Counted from the first letter of the stretch, positions 48,401 through 62,712 are shown. The stretch is 64,000 nucleotides of DNA from Paragonimus westermani (GCA_008508345.1 QNGE01002996.1:1-64000); one strand, 5' to 3'. Numbers and translations: made by a program. Notes: generated by a model not told the origin, from the sequence alone.

Positions 48401-51400
48401 TGGTGTTTCCAAAACGGTCAGTGCCACCTGAGAAATGCCTGCATACAAACAGTAAATTAGGGGTTACATCTGACCTCTGCAAAGAGTTTGTCTTGTGAGT
48501 TCCTGCCGTCAGCTGCTCCTGAAGCAAAACCGTTTTTCGGCACACTTCGAAAATAAATGAACGATGATCGCACTTGCTCGTTAACAAGTATACATTCACA
48601 AGCGGTTAACCACTGATGTGAACGGTACACCTGTCAGCACACTCGCTTTAGAGGTGCGTGTGGTTTAATCCTGATTGTGATATTATTACGAGAGTTATTG
48701 CTTCTCTCTGCAAAACACCAACGCAAACGTCCGTCTGATGCAGAGTGCTGCAGTCGTTCGTTCATTAGAGCGTGAAGGGTAGTGATATGCATTTCGTCTG
48801 TGTGCTTGCAGACCAATGCGCCCTCGACGGTTTTGAGCTCGACTAATGAACTGGTTTTCGGTTTCGATTGAGTCGTTGTCGCTTGTACAATTAATTTCTC
48901 TATGTGGATCTATTTTGCTATACATTTGAGCCTGATAGTCCTTTAGGCTAATTTGCGACCTGCCAGAGACTAGAAACCACAAATTAAAAGTTGGGAACAG
49001 ATTCTGTTCATCCGGCTGTCGAAAGGGTAAGCGTGATGATGTCCGATCGAGTTTTCCGCATGGTTCTGCAAATACAAAAGTAGCGATAGCCAGGCGAAAG
49101 ACTACAACGCATTGCAGATGCCTGATAGTTTGAATGCACAGCCCACAGTTGACAGGATCCTAAGGTGAAAGCTTCGACATGCCTGTGCAATTCGAAGCCA
49201 ACTGGCTCGATATGATACAGTATGCTCTCGGAGAGAAAAACTCACCGGAAGATGTACCTCCGCCTACACAAAACGCGCTGTTTGTATCTACAGTTGGGTT
49301 TAGTCTTCCAACGGTTGCTCACAGCAAGCGAGCCAACACACTGATCTTAGACGAATGAATGAAGTACACAGGTCCACTTGCGCGAAATCTACACATGGTG
49401 CTCTGGTAGACTAAAATCTGTACACTAGTCTGACATTCCGCATTATCCACAAGAGGTGGGACGTCTGAGCTATGAAAGTAAAGCAGTGGACTAACTGAAC
49501 AACATTCCTTAAAATGCGATCTACTTTCCCAGCCAGTAGTTCCGGGGTTTGAATGTCAGTTGTTTGGATTCTCTCAAAAATAAAGTAGCTCTGAAGAATT
49601 TCAGCCTTTGTGTAGCAGTGCTGACGTATGGCTGAAACTTGAGAATGATGTAATCCGGACCACTTTAGTATTTGTGTTCCATGCGTGTTCGATTCCTCAT
49701 CAGTGTGTGCTGATTGCGTGGTCGCCACAAGCTTTAACAGGGAATTACTCATCGGCAGAGTAAGGCTTGGTAAGTTTGTACGATTTAATTAATGAGACCC
49801 GCGTTAAGCGAACGCTGACATTGATGGCTCTGACAAATTCAAGTTTTTGTACCTTGAAGAACTCGTAGAAATCGGATTCCGTGGTACTAAAGTGCTGTCA
49901 AGTTAAGGAATCATATCACAGAAGAACCCATTCTGCTCACTTCACAAGGTCACATTTTGCTAGAGAGTATTGCACTAACAGTGAACCATTTTTACCATCG
50001 ACCGTGTCTGTTGTCCCAGAAGACAACGTCACACATCCACCTAATCATTTATCTACCAAACTCATGATTAACTTTTCGGTAGTTTTTGTCATACACAAAT
50101 AAAACCGGCCGCATTTTGGTGCGCCCAAAACAGCGGTTAGGAAGCCTATCAGTTTCAGCACGTGCTCTGAAGAACGGTCACATTGTTCAAACCAGCCCTG
50201 ATGAACGCGACACTCGATTTCATTTATCATTTAGATAAGAATAAATGAAACTGCCTCGAGACCGAATGATACATGGGAAACGCACTGCAGTTCCATTGGG
50301 TCGATTGTGTTATCTGTGACTCTGGTCAGTGTTTGTGTGGGCATGCTTTCCTAGAAGGCACATGGGAGTAGTTGCAAACGGAAAATTGCCACGGCCAAAC
50401 AAATGGGTAGAACACAGGCCAAGGTCAGAATCGTCCTTATACACGTGTTCCCTAGATAGTGTAAATCAATATATCCCGCTATGCAGAAAAGCACGGCTAC
50501 AGGTGGGCGTAGTGGATAATGAGGTCAAGGTTAGATGAGGCAGGCCAGGAAACTGCCCAGACCAAGTCACAGGCTTTGTCCCACTGCCGTCATAGCAACT
50601 GCTGGACAACGTGGTATCCTTACGTTCAAGAAGACTGAAGCCGCTGATTTCTAGCAGTGGGTTACTAAAATGATGTTTATTGTACAGGAACAAGTAACTT
50701 ACAATTAGGAAGTCACGAATGAAATCAGAGGAGAATTTACTGTACTGTAGAATTCAACAGTATGAGTCACTGTGACCGGGTGGTTTCTTAGTAGGCAATC
50801 GAAATCGAAATACCACGATATAAATTGTGTCAAGAGGTAAACGGTCAGTTCTATCTGTGCTACGTTTCAAAAAGCACTCGTCAATTTTCCAAGTTGGGCA
50901 TGCATGCCTGGAAAAGGTAGACGCATGCAAACATCATCCGACGGTGGTGCGATGTGACCACTACGAGGTTCAGCTACTTGAGAAAGTGTCTTCTTTGTCA
51001 CGCTGTGTTCAGACGAGCTCACTTTCGTGTTGCCTGTCCTAATTTACTTTCCGGTCTCGTGGTGTGTTAATTCTTCCTGTACACTGGGCGTCCATCTAAT
51101 CCTAAACGTCCGGGTAAGCATTTTGGTTCGTTAAAAAATTGGTCACTAGAAGTCGGCTAATCGACATTAAAACGAACGCACCATTGGGATGATAGCAAAA
51201 TTTGACCTCTGTACCGGAAATCAAAGGAACATGCTCCTGCCCTTAAATAAGGCGTTAGCGGATTACTCCAAAATTTGAGGCCCAGGCACAGGAATGGGTT
51301 TCATACCACTGCTGCCTGAGGGATACCACTGATTCATTCGATAGACGGGTCAATCAAGCTCGCAGTTGGCTAACTCACTGCTGGTTTTCGGTGGTCGATG

Positions 51401-52690
51401 AACTATGCCGCTTCAGACGACATGTGGACAAGAAAGAGTGGTCTGTGTGTGTGTGTATTTGGGAACTGATTTGATTGTTTTAAAAATAAGATTCACTTGG
51501 CTTCCCTCGACAGTAACGCCCAATCAGAGAGAGAATATGATGTCATTAAGTACCCTCGGTCATAAGCATTCAGAATTACGACAGTAGTTACATGGGAGAA
51601 AGCATAGAACACATAAGCGGTTTTTGGACAAAAATGACATCCCACCCAGAAATTGCCAGAATACTCAAGATACGCATTGGAGGGTAGTACAATTTCTCGT
51701 GGTCACCCACGTTTTTTTCCACTCATTAAACAGACGATATTCAGAGACGATATTCAGAGCTATCACAGTGAGACACAAATAATGTACCGTCAAGTCTTAA
51801 ACACTGAGTTCCGTTGATAAGACCGAGGAAATGAAAACAATGTCGACTGAACTGAAATCACTCGCGTCATTTGCCGATATTTGTTTAGGAGCGTAAATAC
51901 CATTTTGCTTCGTAGCGAAAAAAGAGCAATTTCGATAATGCATTCCAGCGATGATAAAAATTTAAAAGCACGCTGAACCGACTATGTCACTGACCAGGGC
52001 AGTTAGTTTCGGTTGACTGAATTGGATAAGCCTATCAGCAGTTTACTGTCACTAAATTAATGTTACCCTGACCACAATTCGTGAGCTCGGATACCTGGCG
52101 CGGATGGTGATGGTGAGACCTAACGAAACCAAAAAAACTAGTTAGGAACAAAGATTAAGCATATATACGTGAGTTCCCGGTTATCGATTAATTAAGCATC
52201 ACCTAAGATAGGGGTGGACCGAGACATAATCTCATGATTGCGCACAACTTGTTGCGGTTTTGTCACAGTTCCATAGTGCTCACCATCGGAAGTAAGCGTT
52301 TAGCCTCAGTGACCTCTAGCGAAGCGATAGACAGCAATTTGTTTTAATCTACATCACACATGAGGAATTCAGAGTGCGATCTGGTGGTGAGAGAATGATC
52401 AGTCAGAACGTGGTCACTGAGGTTGCAAGAAGGTAAGGAGTAATTTCGTCTTCAGGCCAGCCACAAACTAGTTGGTCCGTTTAGGCGTATGGGAGGGGGG
52501 AACGTAACGGAGAAAAAACTGATTCACTCAACTGTGGTCTATTTAACAAGTGTCCGTGCCATCATACTGACATTTATTCACAGGTCTTCGGTCCGATTCC
52601 GTGATGTGATTGGTACTGATAGGACCGAAAAGGAACAAGACAGCCACTTACCACTTCGCAGGTGAGTAGTTAGACCAATATCAGCGACAG
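45464..52690. other. No confident gene
   Basis: Weak items only. 46458-46565 (plus): 35 codons after the acceptor ctttctatacag. 47878-48073 (plus): frame open to the donor CCA|gtgagt. 49411-49752 (minus): a 113-codon ATG frame without known motifs. 52584-52661 (plus): a 78-nt block between ttattcacag and gtgagt, open in one frame. Also an imperfect hairpin at 47838-47874, a short GT run near 51438-51458 and a 13-bp tandem duplication at 51732-51759. GC-richer patch at 48090-48250. Confidence 0.4.
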
Positions 52691-53156
52691 TCTTATTTGA
52701 ACATCTTCCGAAGTTGTGGCAGATGTTCGTAGAACAATTCCAGACTGGCTTACTTACTTCAGCCGAGCAGCAACGAGTAAGTCCCTATCGAGAGGCGATG
52801 ACAATCAAACGCTGATATAAAGTAGCAAGCAATATGCAGGTTTTCCACATCCTTATCTGAATTACCATCCGTTCAATGAAATTGGCTTGAGACACTGGGA
52901 TTTATCCTGATCCCACTCAGTCGGTAGGTGAACAAGGTCAAGTGGATGCGGTTCAAAACAAAATCAAACTATGATTCCAGCTATTCTCATTAGTATCTTA
53001 AAGAGTGCATGTTTCAGGCCAATCACTCTCCTTTACACTGTTTACTGAAACTAATTTTCGTTCTTCTTTTTTAAGGGAGCCGTATCAGTTACTGTGCTCG
53101 GTAGTCATAGGAACACCGGTGCATTCGTACAGTGGGATGAAAACATACCCCAGTAA
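52691..53156 (+). CDS. Candidate two-exon coding segment, unknown product
   Basis: Weak candidate. Block one (52691-52776) reads LFEHLPKLWQMFVEQFQTG..., a plausible amphipathic helix, to a strong donor CGA|gtaagt in phase 0. Block two (53076-53156) follows a very strong acceptor (cgttcttcttttttaag), is also phase 0, and reads GAVSVTVLGSHRNTGAF and on to TAA at 53154-53156, with over 40% of codons starting with G. The implied intron is 299 nt. The block just upstream (52584-52661) has good splice signals but its phase does not fit this one, so the model is incomplete or wrong. Family unknown. Confidence 0.25.
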
Positions 53157-56100
53157 TTGGACACTAAAGATCGATATCAAAAATTTAATCTACCTTTTGC
53201 TCACCGACCTCTGATGAGTATAAGTGAAATGAGTTAGGGCGTTTGTGGAACAGTTTTAGAGTTAATTAGAACGGTGCGTTTTTGTTATTGTAAGGACATG
53301 TACAACAAAATGTTTTAACATATTTGATAGATAATGACCTGGTGACAAAATACATGACGCCGCTCAATTTTTTAGAAACAATAATCCGTGTACAGATGAC
53401 AACTACGGTTGTTTGCGGGTAGGGGCAGGTTCGTTTTAGTGGAATTTAACTGGTCTACCTGAGGGAAGATTAAGCCATTCGATTAACACAACAAAAATGA
53501 AACAGTGTGTGTCGATTAACCGGATTCTCTTCATCGATTGTTTTGCGTAAATAGGAAACTAAACTGCCTGTACACTAGACAGGGAGAACTGATTAGACGA
53601 CGCAAAAATAGTTAAGTTGGGGATTCACAAGTCACTTTGCAGACAGTCAGGGCCTGTTCAGATTGGAGCGCGCTGCCCAACTCAGTAGTCACGACTCAGT
53701 CGGTTGGTAGTCCCACAGATGTACTCGGTCGGTACATATAAGAGAAGAGACAACCTACATCAGAAGATTTTCACCCTACATTCTAGTCCAGTCCCGAGGG
53801 TCATTAAATGCGTTGAGACAAGATTGCACGCCAGCAACTTGAGTGATTTGCCGTTTTATTCACTTCCGTTCCCTTATTCACTACATCTACAGACCGCTTA
53901 ACACGACATCCTCTGACAGACCCGGGAACAGGAATGCACAGACAAGCTCTTTCTCCCCCCTGTAACGACACATGAACATATAGCCTAACGAGCATGCTTT
54001 TCAACACAAGACGGGAAGTAAGTCAAACGATCAAATTTTTCAGGTCATGGAGGTAACACCATTCAAGTCTGGAAAGACCCGGAAGGCTGTTTTATTGACT
54101 TGAGATAAATGATGAAGACAACACCAGGCTACCGGGTATGATTGAAAGAAAAAGAGAAAACCGAGTTCTCATAAAAACTACACATCTGTACACGGCTCGG
54201 TGAGAAGAGAACTAGTCCAGTCAAGCTGTCTAGGATTTGAAGCCCAGCTACCTCCAGCCGCTCTTGGCAGCCGAACAGTATTAAATATAACCCAACTGAA
54301 TCGAACTCTAAGCTAACGCGCGGTAGCCATCACGTACTGTTATAGAAATGGTAATTTTTTGTCTACCCTCATTGTGTTCATTAGAGTTGTCCGAATAGCT
54401 TGTGGAGTTACTCTTGAGCCGATGAGGGATACAGTTCACAGTCGCTCGTGATCGAACCCCTGGATGCACCCAACCTTACGGTGTGATATATGAGCGTAAG
54501 CGAAGATGAAATTTAACTACTGGTCACAGAGTCGATATGTTTGTCCATCTCTTTCTCATTTCCAGCTCTTCCTTTTTACGGTGTCTCCAGTGGAACTGCA
54601 TCATAACGCGAAATATACTAGTGAGTATAATTGTTGCGTAAAGCAAAGTTTGGAACGGAGGTTTTTGACAACCCCGCGACTATGACCTTTCACTCAAGGT
54701 GAAACAAGTGAACAATCCTTTTTTATTTACTGTTCTTCGGAGACAGCTTCTTAGTTTGAGTACTATTCGCATGTGATCGAAACCTTCCAGTTGACCACTT
54801 GGTTCATTCTGGATATACAATGCGTTAGTAAGAGCGACGCTTGAGTTTGGTGCTTCCTTTCAAACTGAGCTGGAAAAAAAGCTTGCCGGACTGATAATAA
54901 CACAATAAGGTGTGGGTGAACTTTTGTTTATAACAAGTCGAATCCCTAAACTTACCTGTCTAAACACAACATTGCTCAGCTTCGGCTGAACTAACAAGTC
55001 ATGACCATAAATTGGTCAGCAAATTGGACGATAGATGAATGCGTATTTTCAGTGCTCATCAAGGCCTCTTGTGCTACATCGTTTCAACAGTCGAAAAGTA
55101 GGTGATTTCTGGTCAGGGCAGCAAAAATCCAAACAGTTTAATAGGAAACCTGCTACTCGACCGTGGGATGGGACAACAATCGATGGTAAACAGCCGTCTA
55201 ATCTAGGTTTATTGAATTTGGTCAATAATGAACTGAGAAACGCAACTGTTTAGCTTATTCCAATATAATGTTTGACACTCGATACCGTTAACAAAGTGAC
55301 TTCTGACCATGTAAAATGCTTTCATGTATGGTGACGTAAAAGTGAGGTGGTCATTCAGTTCAATGCACTATCTGTTGTTAGTCAATCAATTCGAATGTTA
55401 CCTGCTCGTGGCTAAATTCACGATAACTTTACGAGACCGATTGGTCACGATAATAATTCATTCCTCTTTGGACAAATATAGCCAGGAAAAACTCCAACTG
55501 AATTGCCAGCCCCAGCTGTTTGTTGCTTGTATTTAGCATAAACCAATAAGAATTCAAGTGGTTGTCTAAGACCCAACGGAAGATAGCCGATTCTCTCTTC
55601 ACGGCCACATCACATCCAACTGTCGTCAGCAAATTCCGTTGATGCCACCAGTCTAAAATACGGGGACAAATTGAGTGAATTAACTGTGCCATGTGTGGGC
55701 ATGGTCAGATCGAACCGATCAATATATCCAGGCCGCTTGTTGACACTTACGCGTTTCAAAAAAGCCTATGACTAGTAAATTTGAAGTTAACGGCATCCAC
55801 TAGTTCGCATTCAGAGTAACTTGTCCGGGACAGAAATGCACATTTTCGGACTAAAGAATGTCAGGTGGCCCAATGGTTATCAACACATCAAGGTGACTGG
55901 GTCATGATTAAATAGAAAAAAAGTGTGCACATCTTGCATTTCTGTAACTTGACATTAAGTGATCGTTTCATATTCCGTGGACGAAAACAAAGTTATCGGT
56001 GTAAATTCAGATAGCACACCGTAATCATAGTCAGTTGCCATAAGATCACAAAATGAATCAGTTAGTGGATGTAATTATTTTTAGGTGTTTTAATAGTATG

Positions 56101-56584
56101 GTTACATTCTTTCCTATATGAATGTCTCAGTGAACAGCGAAATAGTCGTCCGCACTCTACGACAAGCATGCAATCTGGAAGAAGACACATTTGGCTCAAG
56201 TCGTAGTCGGTTATACGCTGGTTTCGTTTTCTATCTGCATAGTTAGTTATGAAGAAAATCACTGAAATCAGATTTATGGTGACTTGAAAATTTAGGTCAG
56301 ACTGCTTGTCCGTTGTAATCTCTGCTCCCAATGATTTCGAGACATCCAGCCGACAAACTCATGCCTTGAGCTGGTAAATTGAAATAGCCTAACTCCTTTT
56401 TTAGTTTGCGAAACGGGTGATGTCATAGTCCCGTTGACTGCAAAACACCCGACAGCTAATCCGGCGCGAACTCAGCTGTGTGACCTTTATCACTACGATG
56501 ATAAATTAAACAGCGGTCTATTAGTTTGAAACACAAATGATTTACTTGGACAGACCCGACTTACACAGCACAAATATAGACAAG
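53157..56584. other. No confident gene
   Basis: Only unrecognised frames of 60-90 codons on both strands. A B-box-like gtgatcgaacccc near 54450 has no convincing A box upstream. Confidence 0.45.
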
Positions 56585-56650
56585 GAAACCGGAGCTCGAA
56601 CCACTAAACTTAGGATTTGCTGTTGGTGAGGCAACCATTACAAAGGATGA
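56585..56650 (-). repeat. SINE-like tRNA head, minus-strand copy
   Basis: On the minus strand aatggttgcctcacc and, 20-30 nt on, ggttcgagctccgg match the atggttgcctcacg and gagttctagccccgg region of copies A and B, and the B box here is closer to the canonical GGTTCGANNCC. Only the head region is recognisable. Confidence 0.4.
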
Positions 56651-59600
56651 CTGTCTTCAGACCAGAGTGTCTTAAAATTCTGTATTAATAGGGTCTACAG
56701 AAAACTGAGTTCAACAAGGAAATAACTGACCTTTTTATTCCAGCTCATTAAACAATGACCTCTGAGCACCACATATGTAACTACATGTATTATCAGTGCT
56801 GCATACAAGACACTGTTTGCTGGCATTAGGTAGTCACGTCAACACTTATGAATGTGTGTTGATCGTGAAACAGTACATCATTACACCTAGCGACCTACAT
56901 GTTTGTTGAAGAAGCACAGTATGAATGCAAATTCAAAACTTGCTTACACTCTTTTGTTCCGATATTGCATTCATGTATATAACAACGTAAACGAATCAGG
57001 TGCTGCCCAACTGCACGCACTCATTACATCGACATTCCTCAAAATCATAATACTATGAACAGCACAGATTAAGACTCACCAATGAAGTGGTTAACCACAA
57101 GAACACCCACGTTTCTCTGAGCAATGACCACCTCTAGCGAAGACGAATGTACAACCAAATCGAAACGACTGCTTGATTTTGTTTGCCAGTGGACCAATCA
57201 CATTGTTACTCCGATGACCCAATCAGATTGATCCGGAACATTTTCGTATTCCACTTAGCGACCCTGTGACCTCGAGACGAACTGCAACTTGGGCACGGGA
57301 AGAGCCGGTTTTGATTGGTTCAGTTGGCACGACTGCTGTCTGATTTGCCCTGTGGTCGTTTCGGTGACTCATCGACCCCAGTGTCGTTGGGCTAGGTCGT
57401 AGACCAGATAAGCGTTTGGATTTGGTCGCATGTGTGTTGTTTGGACTGCTTTGTAGAGAACACCAGGCCCTCCAACCAGGGCTACACAGTGGGAGCGGTC
57501 TGGTAATCATCTGTGCCGTTATTCACGCCTGTCCGAACGGGGTGGTAACGCGCTGGACTGACGAAATATTCTCGTTTTTAACAGAAGAGAAGCGACTGTT
57601 CGGCTTGATATTGTTAAAGTGTTACAGATTTCATCTCTCGATCAACTATTCGCAAGAAAACTGTGGTGCACGCCTTTTTATAGAGCATGTTTCATAAAGT
57701 ATTTTGCAAACGGTCCGTCGTTGTACACGCGGTGTTGTTTTAGTGTGTGTTGTGTATAGACGCTTCTGACCCGACTGACTTGCTTACCCACTGGACGACA
57801 CAACACTACGCTGGAATGTCATGGTAACAACTGGAAGCCAGATCTACGATGTTCGAACAGAGCCTCGAGTCTGCAAGTTTTAAAAAAGGCCCAAGGTGTG
57901 TACACGAGTATAATTTGCAAGAAGTTCCACATGAACAGAGCCGGTTGTGTATGGGAGGATCAGTGCCGTCATCTTTATGCCGAAATGTAAACGGCAGGAT
58001 TTCGTCACAGCTACCTGCCAGGACTGAGTCACCAACAGCTTTAATGTTGATAATCCCTTTGCGAGTTATTTTCACCGATTTTCCATTAGATCAGTGCAGT
58101 TGTCCATCAGATAGTGTCTAAACTGTCAACTTTGACAAAATCATTGCTTGTTATATCCAACCGCAAATGCAGAATGTCAGCTTTTACATGCTCACATTAT
58201 CACTCAATTTGGCTACCCACCAGAGTATGAAAATCACGTCCAGAGAGCAAGTGCATTTAGCATGCTATGAAGAAAGTTGGTCAGGTATGGCATGACTCTC
58301 TAAATCTGTCACCGGATCCGGTAGAAAATGTGGATGCGAAGGTGAAAAATTCAGGAAAAAGCTACTTGACGAAATCAGAATGAATTTGGATTGCAAAGGA
58401 TCTGCGAAAATAAAAGATGATGACCACCTTCAACTGTTTCGAATAGAACCTCCAAATAACTGATGTGTTAGCAAGTGCTTTACTCATATAACTAGACAGA
58501 GTTTAAATAATGACCATGGTACTGATGCGTAATACTGTTGTATAATATAAACCATTGCTATGGCGTAGAGGAACGGGCAGAAACTAAACGAGCTCCCAAT
58601 GTCAAGAAGAGCATGGGCTTCAAGTGATCACTGCAAACATCAGTATGTATTATGCGGAACATGTCAGCAAACAGAATATCCACGCACTGCAGTCATCTGA
58701 GAGCGGTAAACCTTAGCCATGCAAAATAGTGTTTGCATTTGTGGTTCATTATTTTTGCATATCTTATATTGGACGTTCAGTAATAAACAACTTCTTGGAT
58801 CATGCTTCTATTCCGGTCACGCCACTGCTAGCAGGCATTAACAGAAATAAAAATAAGATTTAATGCATTGATAAACAGATTGGGAATAACATAACGTTTC
58901 GAGCACTTGGCCGTTTTACAGACTGGATCAGAGAAACAGTTTCATTTCCCATTTGTGACTGTTCGCGGTAGTTAGATTCTTTCTAATTGATGCTTTTGAG
59001 GATGAGAGCTTACACTTGTGGACTGTGAGAAGAAGCAAGTGTGTATTGTGTTCCGGAAGATAGTTATATAGGACAGGGATGGAGACGACTGTTTACGATG
59101 GACCCCGAAAACTGCACGTTAGAGTACGTTAACATCAATTTTTCTCTGTGAACAAGCAAGCACTCCACATGAGATAAAAGGGAAAATGGGGAGAAATTGC
59201 GCATCTGAACACACTAGAAATGTTGTTCCACTGAAATGACGTCAAGTATGTTGAAGGAGTAAACTGGAAACAACTGGAAACAATATTAGCTGTACGGGAA
59301 TCGATTGGACAGGGGTTACCGTTGATGTTAAGAGTAGCTTATAAATTTCTGTGCACCTGAAACCATTGCCTTAATTAGGGAATAGACCTGAACGGCATGA
59401 CACTAGCAGTCTGTTGAGAACAATACTGAGTGGGCAAGACCGGCCAGCGTGAAATTGGTGAGGTGTGAAAAATGTTGATCAATATGGGGCAATTGCCAAA
59501 GGTCAACTTGCTTATAAGGTACATCAAAATCGTTACTTCTGCCTGCAACGTTCATCTGGCGCTACCAGTAAGTAAAAACGATTTTGGTTTGATGTATGTC

Positions 59601-62472
59601 ATACGTGGGTTGTTCTGACAGCACCATTCAAATGAAGTTTCACTTTATGGGATGAAGTAGGTTGAGTGAGCACTACTGTTTATCATAAACATAAAGCGGA
59701 ATGCTTCGTGCTTATTCAAGTAAATGTGTCACTTAAGTAAGTATAGTAATTTTAGATATAGCACACACTGCCCAGTAAGGTGACGGATACTTTTCTGACA
59801 GTCAGCTGTGAGTTTTTGATAGTCTGTTGAGATGAGAGGTTATTGTAGATGTCGATAAACGGCCATTCTATGATGTGTCATGGATTCTTCCAGAATGCGA
59901 AAATCACTTAAATAGTTTCTTCATGCATTGCAAGCAAGTAACTGTCTGCCTGCGTACTTAATACTAAACATATGTGTGGATGATTTGGCGGTTAAACTAC
60001 AGCAGAATCTCTCGTCCTATCGTCAAGCGGCCGTCCATTCTCTAAGTGTTTGGTACAAGTGTAGTGCATTGACCCGTGTTAGATTTATTGAAACCTGTTT
60101 GATTCGCTTCGATGTAATGTCGAATATTTATCTTTTTTTGAAGTGGGCTTGGTATGCTTGTAAAGAATCGGTCCTCCTTGTTACTTTCTTTCTAGTTTCG
60201 GTGTCTACATTACGTATTTGTGATGAAATTTTCACCATAGATAGAGGCGGAGAGTGAACATTCTTTCTTTTTTTATAATTGGCATTACACATTTATTGAA
60301 ACGTTTTTACTTGGTGCTTTATGACACACCCTCATTTTTTACCGTATTCTTTGTCAATAGTACCGTATAACTTTAATTAATTTCGATCACCCTTACTGAT
60401 GGTTATTCGCGCCTGACCTAACCATCTGAAGCAGCTATTGTGAAATCATCGGTTACGTGTCATTGGGTTGGGATCGACTCAACGGTCCGTTTTCCTCAAG
60501 TTTGAGCAGGAACATGAGACCATATAATGTCACAGTAGTGTTCCTTTCTGCTGCTTTGACCAGTATGTGTGGATGCCGTTCGTGAACCTTCTCTATGGCA
60601 TTCTTACGCACTACCACTTACGGCAATACGGTTATGCGTTGAGTTTAGCCCGGCCGATTTAATGGAAACAGGGCGGAGTTAAGTGACAGCATTCATATAT
60701 TTGCAAGGGCCGAACAGCGGTCGTGGGTAGGTAGTAACCTGAGGCATTTCCGTTCGTATATACGACATATCTGTTTAAAGTCAATATATGTTCGAATACC
60801 TCCGTCGTTTGAACTCACTAGCAATGAATAATCACATTCAACCCTCAAAACGGATATGCGAGTGGTTTCATATTTATGCACCCAATCACACGCAGTTAAT
60901 TTGTTGTCTGGAATCTGCTATACAATCGTTTGTGTGTAGTACTCAGGTTATTACCCTCCATTCTCTCCGAAAGACGGATGGCGTTCTGCTGATTTTCATA
61001 CACAGAATTGAGGTCTAATTCGTTGGACCGATTGGGTTTGCTGAAATTATCATTAAGTACTCAGGTGATAGTGATTCTTTTCTAGGATACGCTTCTTCTG
61101 TTAACAACATGATAACAGGAACAGTTACACGATCACCTGACAGTAATGGGACAGGTATTCTCAGCCACAAGGTTTGGTGATGGACATTCTCATTTGGAAG
61201 ATTTTTTAAAGTCTTGTAACTGATTAAAATGTCTTCCTCGCCAAGTGTTGTGAGGCAGCCCGCCTCATGTTTATTATCCCAACCCGACAAGACTCTCAAA
61301 CAAATGCACAATGAAGGGTACGTACTATTTTTGGGTTTATTCATCGTTAATCAGAGAAGTGAACCAGATGGTCTCTACAGTTAACGCAACGATTATTGGA
61401 TAAATCCAGGAAAACTCACTCGACTCAAGTGCGTCAAGTTTTTGATGCAGTCTACTTTCTGTGCATGGGCGGCTTTAGAACATGATTTTGCTGGTTGACC
61501 TGGAAATTTGCGAACCAGTCGGAATCAGGCGAACACATCTTACGCTGCGAATAACGAGGTCAAAGTGGAGTTCGGACGGCAACATGTTTTTTGACATGAG
61601 TATCAGTTTGGTTGTGGGAATAAATGTAAAAATGAATTCTATTCATCCGGATATAAATGTTTACACTTTATTTTCTGGTTCATCATGTGCACTTTTTAAA
61701 ATAGCAGTTCTATACACGTTTGGCCTTAGTTAGTTCCGGTAACTCGTCTCAGTTGAATCGTTCTTCTTAAAGTAATCGTTGACCAGCTGAATCCCCAAAG
61801 TAAGACAACCCAAAGTTAGATTCACAGAGTTTTTCGTGACATGTACGAAGTTAGCAAGATCAGTGCGACCAGTGTAGCCGCACATCCCACATCAGAAAAA
61901 GAACTATCATTCTACAGGAAAAATTTCGACAAATTTGTCTCTAGCCTGTTGACTTGAAGACCATTCTATTCAAGCAATCATCCCGAACGAAAGCCGGTTA
62001 AAACTCACTCACTAAAAATCTGTCAGTCAGTGAAGAACTGTAGATATGATGCGACAATTTCGTTACAAACGGAAGTTTGCAAGTCACCCACGGTTTGGCC
62101 ACATCACGCAGCCGCACTGGCTAAAATTAATAAGTTGAATAAACCCAACAGTGGATCTGTAAATCATTTGGCACCTGGGTATGCTGAGCTACCAAATAGC
62201 GACTCCGTAGTCCCCACCGGTAATAGTCTTAACCCAACAGCTATTAATTCATTCCGATAAAATCAATTTAGGTGACTCATCTCATCGTGAAAATCCTGGC
62301 ACACTACAGTAGCTCACGGCAACCACTAACTGTCGGATTTCACTCCAGTGTTGCCCTTCATATCTTTCTACGTCTGCTACACTGCCCCATTAAGGATACC
62401 CGACTGTTTATTCGCGAGTGGTTGGTGGCTGACTATTTGCATGTGATACTTCAGCCGTACCTAATTTGAGGT
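56651..62472. other. No confident gene; a GC-rich island
   Basis: 57230-57560 is clearly GC-richer than its surroundings and carries overlapping open frames on both strands (57223-57510 minus, 57416-57697 plus), unrecognised. At 58177-58463 several adjacent frames in different phases read coding-like, as in a decayed gene. 59471-59568 (plus) runs from an ATG to the donor CCA|gtaagt. 61015-61344 (minus) is a 109-codon ATG frame with a beta-rich stretch (WLRIPVPLLSGDRVTVPV) but no firm identity. Confidence 0.4.
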
Positions 62473-62712
62473 TAGTGCTGCAGTGGTCAACATAATTGCC
62501 TCATGAAAGCGTTGTCAGAGTTCTAGTACAGGCCAGGGCATGGATATGCAATACGAACGAGCTCTAACAAGAAGGAAGTTGGGATCTAGTGCATCTTTTC
62601 GGGAGGGACCGACTGGAAAATCTGTGGGAATGCGACAGCGGCTACCGGTAGTGGGTGATGCTCAATTTACATAAAAAACGGGAATCCCCTATTACTCATC
62701 AGCAATCGGAAG
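62473..62712 (+). repeat. SINE-like tRNA-derived element, copy C
   Basis: Starts at the A-box region (tgctgcagtggtcaac), has the B-box-like gagttctagtaca (62518-62530), gcctcatgaaagcg between them, and body gagctctaac ... atcttttcgggagg ... atgcgacagcgg. It ends near attactcatcag, the terminus shared with 3808-3895. The 5' extension seen in copies A and B is missing. Confidence 0.6.

Noticed and set aside
52584..52605. B-box-like ggtccgattcc suggesting a tRNA
   Set aside because: No A box or cloverleaf stems upstream; it falls inside an exon candidate.
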